A stretch of DNA of 64,000 nt from Gambelia wislizenii. Lineage: Eukaryota; Chordata; Lepidosauria; Squamata; Crotaphytidae. This document shows positions 56,812 through 64,000 of the stretch, piece after piece. The position numbers and the translations under genes were made by a program. The stretch covers positions 86,521,001 through 86,585,000 of the forward strand of contig JAUMIR010000004.1 of NCBI GenBank assembly GCA_030847615.1, in the 5' to 3' direction. The notes beneath the pieces are model-generated. The model searched no databases. It had not been told where the DNA came from and saw only the letters and a list, made by a program, of their open reading frames with translations. Each line of letters starts with the position of its first letter. Position 1 is the stretch's first letter.

Positions 56812-57199
56812 TCAGGCAGGATAGTCAGAAAAAGTTTTGCTTGAGAAATTTGAATTTGGAAAGGGATCTTTTCATAACCAAAGTGCAGTAGGAACATGTA
56901 AGAAGAGACAGAGAGAGAAGGGTACAGAATATTTGACAGTAGTTAAACTTGGAGGTATGCAATGTATCATTGGCTCACCATACATGGATTAATTTATGAC
57001 TTTTGTGCATGTCCACATAGTTTATTTTGGAGATCTGTGTGTGATCTTAACCCCAGAGAAACTGACTTTCCTTTTGAAGCTGGATCTTCTGCAGCCATAG
57101 TAGTTATACACAGATTCATTCCTTTTTCAGTTTGAATGTTCTTGAGAATTTCATAGCATTCTTGAGAATGTTCTTTCATAGAATGTTCTTGAGAATTCC
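56812..57199. other. No recognised gene
   Basis: AT-rich DNA with a repeated 'TTCTTGAGAAT' motif at 57129-57195. A 91-codon minus-strand frame (56994-57269) has no known motif. Confidence 0.4.
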
Positions 57200-57260
57200 C
57201 AATATACAATGGGAATTTCTGGTGGTAAAGTTTACCACCAGAAATTCCCATTGTATATTG
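57200..57260. repeat. Perfect palindrome, 30-bp arms, 1-bp centre
   Basis: Arms 57200-57229 and 57231-57260 are exact reverse complements around G57230. The left arm starts CAATATACAATGGGAATT and ends CTGGTGGTAAA. It could extrude as a cruciform. It lies just after three imperfect copies of 'TTCTTGAGAAT'. Confidence 0.95.
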
Positions 57261-57261
57261 T

Positions 57262-57440
57262 ATATGCATTTATGTATTTATTAATTACTTTTATGTCCCA
57301 ACTTTCCTCCAGTGAGCTCAGGGTAGCATACCTAGCACTCTTTCCCTTCCACCTTATCTTTCCAGCAACCCTATGAGGTAGTCAAGTATAGAGAAAGTGA
57401 CTGTCCCAGGATCACCTGGTCAGTTCTTTGGCTGATGTAC
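57262..57440 (-). mobile_element. SINE-like element, antisense
   Basis: On the plus strand it reads TTTTATGTCCCAACTTTCCT, CAGTGAGCTCAGGGTAGCAT, ACAACCCTATGAGGTAG-like text and GTGACTGTCCCAGGATCACC. This is the antisense pattern of a tRNA-derived SINE with an L2-like 3' end. The tRNA-like head is not clear. Confidence 0.5.
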
Positions 57441-57488
57441 TGTGTCGTTGGATTTGCCAAGCTTCTATATGTTGAGTAATTACATCTA

Positions 57489-57866
57489 CTCTACGGTGAA
57501 CTCGCCACGGGTCAGCGTAAGAGGGGCGCTCCAAAAAAGCGATACAAAGACTCCCTGAAACAACATCTCAGGCTTGGCCAAATTGATCACCAACAGTGGT
57601 CCGCCCTGGCCTCACATCGGGAGGCATGGAGACGCACTATCCACAATGCTGCAGCCTTATTTGAGAACTCACGACGAACAAGTCTTGAAGAGAAACGACA
57701 ACGCAGAAAGAATCACAACCCAAAAACATCACCCAAGGAGACCTTCTGCTGTGCTTTTTGCAACCGGACTTGTTTATCTCGGATTGGCCTTTTTAGTCAT
57801 CAGCGCGCTTGCAGAAAGCGCGGGATGAGTCCTTCCTGAATCTTCGTTTGCGAAGAAAAGCCAGAA
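57489..57866 (+). mobile_element. I-group/Vingi-like LINE 3' fragment with open frame
   Basis: A second member of the 40108-41204 family, this time on the plus strand. The frame is open from the truncation point (57489) to a stop at 57837-57839. It encodes LYGELATGQRKRGAPKKRY, KQHLRLGQIDHQQWSALAS, RRTSLEEKRQRRKNH and the finger CCAFCNRTCLSRIGLFSHQR. The 3' end has the hairpin CTTCGTTTGCGAAG. A 7-bp flanking repeat ACATCTA (57482-57488, 57867-57873) is compatible with a short target duplication. Confidence 0.8.
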
Positions 57867-57873
57867 ACATCTA

Positions 57874-58224
57874 GATGTCTGAAATAGTGGACATTTTGTC
57901 AGTGTTAGCTTTTACCGTAGCAGTGTCTTTCTACAGAATTATAGGTCCAAGAGCTGCCATTTAGAAGCTAGCATTTCATTCAAGGGAATGATCTGTAGTA
58001 AACTCCTGTCTTTGCAGTCCCATATTGCAACAACACTGTTGAGATTATAGGATTAGTCATAGTGGACTACAGCACAAATATTTAATGCTATATGCTGAAG
58101 TTCTAGGCAGAGAAAGTCCAACAAATCTTGAGACTGATCATCTTTTATAGGTGTCTTCCTTTCCCCAAATCATTGCAAGGGGCAGATGAGTCCAAGGATT
58201 TAAGTATATTTTGCCAGATAAGCT
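57874..58224. other. No recognised gene
   Basis: Unique-looking AT-rich sequence. Confidence 0.4.
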
Positions 58225-58320
58225 CCTGTGTTTATTACTGTTTCTAGCTTGACCTTTCCCAAGGTTTGGAACACATTACAATATGAAACAGTACACACAA
58301 TAATACAAAAATACTTAAGT
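58225..58320 (-). mobile_element. L2-type LINE 3' end, antisense
   Basis: TAGCTTGACCTTTCCCAAGG followed by ACACATTACAATATGAAACA resembles the inverted L2 tail found at 18533. It is short and diverged. Confidence 0.4.
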
Positions 58321-58421
58321 TTAAAGCGCTGGTGTCACTAGCATCAGTGATACTTGGGAAGCTGGGCTGGAGACAATTGTCTTATTGACCATTTTATTTT
58401 CCAGAAAATGGGATCCTTGTT

Positions 58422-58592
58422 CTCAACCTGATTCACAGAGACCACAAAGGAAGACAGGTTGTTTACCTGTAATTGTGGTTCTTCAAGTGGTCATCTGTGC
58501 CCTCATACAAACCCGCCCTCCTCCCCTCTTCTGGCAGGTCCACCAAAAGTTCAGGACAGACTCTGGAACAGAGGGGAGTAGCTTTCTGGCAC

Positions 58593-58684
<92 letters not shown>

Positions 58685-58818
58685 GCTCTGGGAGGGTGGG
58701 CCTACTCCTCTAAAGCTAAATGCTCTGTGCTTAGTCTGCGCATGTGTGAGATCCCAATTGTGTGAGGGCACAGATGACCACTTGAAGAACCAGTTACAGG
58801 TAAACAACCTGTCCTTAT
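58422..58818. mobile_element. DIRS remnant: internal complementary region plus right terminal repeat
   Basis: The text TGATTCACAGAGACCACAAA, ACAGGTTGTTTACCTGTAAT and GGTTCTTCAAGTGGTCATCT matches the ICR of the full DIRS copy (25029-25110). CTGCGCATGTGTGAGATCCC, AATTGTGTGAGGGCACAGAT and GACCACTTGAAGAACCAG with TTACAGGTAAACAACCTGTC match its right terminal repeat. No coding part remains. A compound microsatellite sits between the two. Confidence 0.75.
58593..58682. repeat. Four-part compound microsatellite
   Basis: (AT)n, (TG)n, (AT)n and (GA)n follow directly. Open frames with Tyr/Ile or Val/Cys repeats come from it. Confidence 0.95.
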
Positions 58819-60561
58819 TCAGCAAGGCAAGCAAAGCTGTCTCTCTCCCATAACCAGGTCTGAAACCAGGTTGAAATGTATCTCAATACAGTAAACTGTT
58901 TCATCCAGGAATCCCTGGAGCTGGGAGGCCCCGACACATTCTAGTATTCTGCCCCAAAAAGGAAATGTTAAACGAAATGCTGAAATTTATCCATTGTAGA
59001 GAGATCCAGGGAAGGCATTTTCCACAGAGGCCTTACAACTGCTTCCTTTAAGCACGCTGGAAACTTACCCTGTTGTAAGAAGGCACTGACGACCTATTCA
59101 GCCAGTACTCCTCTGGCCCTTTTAATAAACTAACAAGGGCAAAAGTCTAGCAGACATATGATGGCTCTTACTTCTCCAAGGATCCTGTCCACATCCTGAG
59201 GCTGTAATTAATTGTGTATGGTTAATTGCCCTGAGTTGTTGACTTTTAAATTTACCTACCAACCAACCCACCCATGCATCCACATCCATTCCTGGCTTCA
59301 TGAAATAGACTTGTTAAGATCCAAGCTAAGTGAGGCTGTTGATTTTCAAGCTAGGTCTTGTGTTGAAACATCATTCCTTGTCCCTTCTTGACAGTCAGCC
59401 TTCCCTTAATGCTATTTTGTTTTGGGAGCAGAACTGATATGAGAGCTGCTCCCAGACTACCTGTGTCAAAAGGACATCTATTGCTATGGTATCAGCATAG
59501 GTGAGGAAAATTCTGGCAGTCTGCTCACAAGCTGATTTCCCACATTTTTCATTATCTACAGGGAAAATGTAGGAAGCAGTTTAAACAAGGGCAACATAAA
59601 GAGCAAGGATTTTCTGATTTACAGACAACAGACATATCTTTCATTTTTCCAACAGCCCCCTAGTTGTTATGGTGATTTTTGAACACATATGCTCCCCTTT
59701 TCGAGAGAATGAACTGGTTTGGTACAAGTATCATCCATGGATTTAAGAGGGAGTATCTTTCCTTTTCACTTATTTAAAAGTATTGTTAATAAAGCATCAC
59801 TAAATGAAGTATGACAAACTGTAAATAGAGTTATTTTGGATCTTCTGGCCCTATTTCCCATACTCACTAATTAAATTCTCAACTATTTTATAGTGTTATC
59901 TCATTATCTCATAAGGCTAGCAAGGGAAATTGTGGCAGTTTTAACAGGTTAAAAAAGGGGGATGTTAATTCTACCAGGAAAGTTTTCGTAAACTTTTCCT
60001 TTAAAGAGGTCCTTGACACATGTCAAGTAGATAGAAACTAGAAGAAAATAGTTGGCTTTTCTTCATTGTGATGGAATCACTTGCATTCTCTTTGATGGCT
60101 GAATTTTTTAAAAAAATCTCTTTTAATATTCCCATTTTTTGTTGTGCAGATTACATGGGAGAAGTGATGGCTAGGGTTGAATATAGATTTGCCTTTTCAT
60201 AAATAGAAAAGCTCCATCCATTTGTGGAAGGAATCAAGATCTTTGGAGACTCCTGCTAGAAGGGGGAGTTGATTGTCACTGATGACTGCTTCCCACTGTT
60301 TCATTTCCCATTTTGTTCCAGAGTTGTCTCCCAGTTCTCTGGAGCACCTTCTGTAAGTGGCAAGAAGAATGAGTCAAATTGCCTCTCCTTCCTCCAGCAT
60401 GAGGCATGTTCTGTTTGGATCTCACCCAGTGGATCTGCATTCTGTTTTTACCATGGGGACAGGGAAAGTATGGAATTGCAGATATTGCTGAAACGCACGT
60501 TCCTGGATCTCACCTCATTAATTATGTTGGGTATGGCTGGGGGCACGGGTTGCAGCCCAGT
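58819..60561. other. No recognised gene
   Basis: Mostly unique-looking DNA. The frame at 60269-60613 (+) lacks known motifs and ends inside the hAT MITE. Confidence 0.4.
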
Positions 60562-60569
60562 ATGTAGAG

Positions 60570-60766
60570 CAGCTTCTCTCAACCTTTTTACCTTGAAGGA
60601 ACCCTTGAAATAAATTTCAGGTCTCAGGGATCCCCTACCTAAAAATTATTATAGCTACAGCTCAAAAAAAATGTGTGTTTTTTCCCCAATCACAATCTTT
60701 TGCGGAATGCCTAGCAAACTCTTGTGGAACACTAGGGTTCCAGGGAACCCTGGTTGAGAAACCCTG
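60570..60766. mobile_element. hAT MITE
   Basis: The ends CAGCTTCTCTCAACCTTTTT and, on the other strand, CAGGGTTTCTCAACCAGGGT are inverted. The flanks ATGTAGAG and ATCTAGAG agree at seven of eight positions. Its interior is AT-rich without protein. Confidence 0.8.
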
Positions 60767-60774
60767 ATCTAGAG

Positions 60775-61499
60775 GGACATACATTCTTCACCACTGTCTT
60801 AGAGATTTCCTCTTTCTCCCAAAAGAGGCTGCTCTCCAATGCACAGCCTTGTTCTTGAAATTTCAGGAAATGTGAAGGACTGCTGTAGGGAAAAGCGGGG
60901 GGGGGGCAGGACTGCTATGTGCACAAGCCTTTGTACATGCCTGAAGAGAGTCTTTGGATCCTAATACTGTTGTCTACTGTTGCTTCAGTTTAATTAATCC
61001 AAACCTTAGGTAGATTTGCTTGGACGACAGGCATTTGTATCATATAAGATTTCTCTGTCTTAAGGAGCTGGCTACCTAAACCCAAAGAATAAGTAGCAGT
61101 TAGAAGTTAGCATTTAAAGCACAGTGCCATTTTCCTTTTGACATTTACCTATCAGTCCTGTTGCTGCTAACACTCAAGGACAAAAACTTGGGATGCAATG
61201 GCTCAGTGCTGTATGACATATGGAAATGTTACTGTCTTTGCTCTTGATTAATATGTCTCATATGTGCTAGATTTCCCTGGAGCTATTTACATGCAGTGTA
61301 GCCTCCTGCTCTTTTCAAGCCCCTAAAGGAGCACAGTCAGAACTTTCTACAAATCATCAAATAAAAAAGACATTGTATGTATTTTTGCATCAGTATGAAT
61401 GTTCTTAAACTGAACTGAGAAGAATGTATTGTTAAATAGTACCCCCATCACTTAATTAACTCCCCTCCCCCCTCCCACAATTGTTGGTTGGATTATCAG
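60775..61499. other. No recognised gene
   Basis: AT-rich DNA preceding the candidate exon. Its last 60 bp contain a pyrimidine tract. Confidence 0.4.
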
Positions 61500-61636
61500 C
61501 TCTTGAGGAAAGACTTGTTCTTCATCCAAGCCACTTAACAGCAGGAAAGCAGATAGATGTGTGCTGTGTTTTTTGTTCTGTTCCTGACAAGGAATCCTTC
61601 TTTATAGAACTCACTGCTGCACAGAAACTTATTGAA
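61500..61636 (+). CDS. Candidate internal exon, function unknown
   Basis: A 137-bp open segment is preceded by a strong pyrimidine tract (CTCCCCTCCCCCCTCCC, 61461-61477) and TTATCAG. It is followed by GAA then GTGAGT, a strong splice donor. The frame would enter with two bases of a codon and leave at a codon boundary. The encoded peptide begins LEERLVLHPSHLTAGKQID, continues with VCCVFCSVPDKESFF, and ends ELTAAQKLIE. I do not recognise the protein. No neighbouring exon was found, so the call rests on splice signals and openness alone. A chance open frame is the main alternative. Confidence 0.3.
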
Positions 61637-61914
61637 GTGAGTATATACAAATGGGCTAAGGCTTAGGTTTAAAACTGACTGTAAATGAAAGAATATTTGT
61701 CTCCACTTTGAATAAAGAGCATGACTTTGAGTGCAAAAGCTTTTAGGTGAAGTGAGAATCTTAAATCTTTTTTGCGGTAGCAGATGGGTGGTGGGTTAAA
61801 GCAAGTTTGGCAGAAATTGAAGGCTTGACTTTTATTGTGTTTCAGCTTTGGAATATGTGTAGGCATTATTTATAACCTGAGAAGTCATCTTGTACAGAAT
61901 TGTTGTTGTTATTA
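61637..61914. other. No recognised gene
   Basis: AT-rich DNA downstream of the candidate exon. Confidence 0.4.
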
Positions 61915-62700
61915 ACAACCTTATTTATACCCTACCTATTCCACAAAATTGGGGTTCAAGGTGGCTTATAAATTAAAATTATTACAATATAGTTAAACAA
62001 AAAGTCAATATTAAAATAGAATTAAACTATTAACAATATTAAAATACAGGAGTTTAAAACATATGCAGGTTGACTCCTGAATATGTTCCAATACCACCCC
62101 CCTCTATGGATACCTGAAACCATGGATAAGAGGGAACCTTATTATTTTCAATGAGATGAATGCTGAAAGTTGACCATAGAATTGTATTGGAGGACCTAGA
62201 AATGCCTAGAGACCATATTTTTATGGACATAGATAAGTGAAACTGTAGCTACCAAATCCATAGATATGGGGATCAACCTATATTTTAAAAGGATAAAAAA
62301 CAGCGCAATTTAAACAATAGAGCATCTTCTTAGAATACCTTTCTTTTAAAACGTTTAGTTCTGTCAGAAGTGCCAGAATAAAAATGTCTTTGTCTGCCAA
62401 TGCAGGGAGCGTGAGGAAAGAACCATTCCAGCCCTTCTGCAGAGAGAGTTCAAGAGCTTAGGGATAACCACTGAGAAGGCCATATCTCATGTCCCCACTA
62501 ACCGTATCTGCAGAGGTGGCAGGATTGAAAGAAAGGCCTGTCCTGAGGTTCTCAAGATCTGGGCAGGTATCAGGGAGATATGGTCTGTCAGATAGCTTGG
62601 ACTTGAGCCATGTAGGGCTTTATAGGTCATAAGTAGCCCTTTTAATTTTGCCTGGAAATAAACCAGCTGCCATATATGCTATACTTGTATGAGTATTTGC
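61915..62700 (-). mobile_element. L2-clade LINE, antisense, with nested Tigger-like MITE
   Basis: The plus strand starts with the inverted L2 tail (CCTTATTTATACCCTACCTA, GGTTCAAGGTGGCTTATAAA). After the nested MITE it continues with AAAATGTCTTTGTCTGCCAA, CACTGAGAAGGCCATATCTC, TCCCCACTAACCGTATCTGC and ATGTAGGGCTTTATAGGTCA, as in the copy at 18533. It covers only the 3' region. Confidence 0.65.
62065..62280. mobile_element. Tigger-like MITE nested in L2
   Basis: GCAGGTTGACTCCTGAATAT at the left and, on the other strand, TAGGTTGATCCCCATATCTA at the right form degenerate inverted ends. CCTCTATGGATACCTGAAAC and GATAAGTGAAACTGTAGCTA are subterminal matches to the copy at 15759. Confidence 0.55.
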
Positions 62701-62988
62701 CACAAAGGTGCTCCCACAAAATGGGTGAATATGCATGGGTTGTCCACCTTATGGTTACATTCTATTAAAGGTTGTTTCCTGCGTTAAATTTCAAATACAT
62801 TTTTTTCAAAAAGTGTTATGGCTGAGTGTCCATGGCCATCTAAAGCAGGTGAAGGAAAAAGATATTTTGGGATTTTCTGGTAAATGTCAGTATGATTTAC
62901 AGTGTAGCTCCTAGAATTTTTGAGTCCTAATGGTCTAACAATAGTAAGCAAAGCTTAAGCAACAACCTTTTTTTTGCTCAGTTTAGCT

Positions 62989-63800
62989 ATTGTATATACT
63001 CATGTATAAGTCAACCTCATGTATAAGTCAAGGTTAAAACTTAGGGGCATGTAACAAACAAATCTTTTCCTCTCCTTTTAAAAATTCATAGAGGAAACAT
63101 ATTTAGGAAGAGCTAAAGAGAAGGAGAGAATCTATTTATGTAAGAGGTTAAAAGGGAGGTGGGTATAAATTGCATTGCCAATCTTAAAATGTCTATATCT
63201 GTGCAAATACTGATAGGAAAAGGAATATAATTCTTTTCCTCATTTTTAATAAGGTCATACTGTATAGTAAGTAGCGGCCATTTTTAATAAGGGCTTACTG
63301 TATAAGCCTCCTTGCAGAGAGACTGCAGCAGCCATTTTTTAATAGGGGCTTATTGTACTGTATAGTAAGCGGCAGCCATTTTTAAAAGAAGCCCCTATTT
63401 TAAAATGGCCACCACAGTCTCTCTGCAGAGAAGTTTATACAGTGAGCTCTTATTAAAATGGCCGCCTCTTCTCCGGCCTACCTCAAGTGTCCAAAATGGC
63501 ATGTGCACTGCATTCTTTGGGCTTCCCCATGTTGCTGCTGAATGCAACTCAGGGCAAAAAGGAAGGCAGGGAAGGAGGTAAGACTGCGTTTCTTTCTCCG
63601 GTTTGGGCAAAGAAGGGGTAATAGGGTGGGAGTGTTGCTTCTACTCCTGCCCACACAAAGAGGAACTTCTACGTGTTGCCACTGCCTTCACACTGGGTCC
63701 CTATTCCAGCATTGACTCATGTATAAATTGACCCAGGATTTTTTGGTTGATTTTTTTTGTCAACCCCCACCCCCCAATTTATACAGGAGTATATACAGTA
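62989..63800. mobile_element. Tc1/mariner-like MITE with nested inverted repeats
   Basis: The left end TATTGTATATACTCATGTAT and the right end, TACTGTATATACTCCTGTAT on the other strand, are inverted with TA at the ends. AAGTCAACCTCATGTATAAG is repeated next to the left end and TTGACTCATGTATAAATTGA recurs near the right. The middle (63235-63470) is made of direct and inverted copies of 'GCAGCCATTTTTAATAAGGGC'-type text. No transposase. Confidence 0.75.
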
Positions 63801-63943
63801 GAGCTTAACTCTTACTTGTAAAGTATGAGTATATATTGACTGGCTTTAGTAAGGTTTGGTGAAGCTTTACTAGCCACTTTGAGAAATTCATGTTAAAATA
63901 TTTGATCTGTAGTAATTCGGATACAGAGTGTATGTGTCTGTGT

Positions 63944-64000
63944 GTATATGACCCTTTATCCATGGAGGATATGTTCCCAGATGCTATCCCTTAATGTGTA
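63944..64000. mobile_element. Left end of another Tigger-like MITE, cut by the window edge
   Basis: TATGACCCTTTATCCATGGA and GGATATGTTCCCAG match the left end of the copies at 4091 and 15759 (TACGACCTCCGTATC, GGGGATACGTTG). Confidence 0.5.

Noticed and set aside
58385..58853. Frames with Tyr/Ile, Val/Cys and Arg/Glu repeats
   Set aside because: They cross the four-part microsatellite in the DIRS remnant.

Overview
The window looks like squamate reptile (probably lizard) genomic DNA. It holds Sauria-type SINEs with a Bov-B-like 3' end, CR1 and L2 LINEs with their usual 3' tails, an L1 of the lizard type, a DIRS retrotransposon with a tyrosine recombinase, a Helitron, and several families of hAT-, Tigger- and Tc1-like MITEs. 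There are no operons, ribosome binding sites, CRISPR arrays or tRNA genes. No host gene could be recognised. The best host-exon candidate is a 137-bp open segment with good splice sites at 61500-61636, so the window is either intergenic or a very long intron. Most long open frames are decayed retroelement proteins or artefacts of GC-rich minisatellites. Family names rest on recalled hallmarks, since no database was available.

Layout. 1-9 kb: the right end of a Tigger-like MITE, an L2 3' tail, a Sauria SINE, a GC-rich Tigger-like MITE (4091-4834), a long L2 copy (about 5150-7606) with two nested insertions, and a second GC-rich MITE (8372-9075) containing a minisatellite. 11.7-15.3 kb: a second L2 copy, then a CR1 fragment split by a 1.27-kb insertion. 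18.5-26 kb: an antisense L2, then a CR1 3' end split by a structurally complete DIRS element (19553-25390) with gag, RT/RNase H and tyrosine recombinase remnants, inverted terminal repeats and an internal complementary region. 26.9-33 kb: a MITE with 3-bp target duplication, a Helitron with canonical ends, and two hAT elements.

35-45 kb: probable L1 remnants with a nested LTR candidate, a Tigger-like MITE, a Sauria SINE, a young-looking 5'-truncated LINE with an intact RT C-terminal frame (40108-41204), and two more members of the 3-bp-TSD MITE family. 48.9-54.3 kb: a composite hAT element, further Tigger-like and hAT MITEs, and two more members of the 3-bp-TSD family. 54.7-57.9 kb: an antisense L1 interrupted by a 229-bp Penelope-like palindrome with a hammerhead-like core, a perfect 30-bp-arm palindrome, and a second fragment of the 40-kb LINE family. 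58.2-64 kb: a DIRS terminal remnant, a small hAT MITE, the candidate exon, an antisense L2 with a nested Tigger-like MITE, a Tc1-like MITE, and the start of one more Tigger-like element at the window edge.

There is no gene network to describe. What can be read is insertion history: CR1 then DIRS; L2 then SINE; L1 then Penelope-like; hAT adjoining Tigger-like. Many of these are backed by visible target-site duplications. The most unusual items are the palindromic Penelope-like insertion, the 57.2-kb perfect palindrome, the GC-rich and G-quadruplex-prone MITE interiors, and the five-member MITE family whose superfamily I could not settle.
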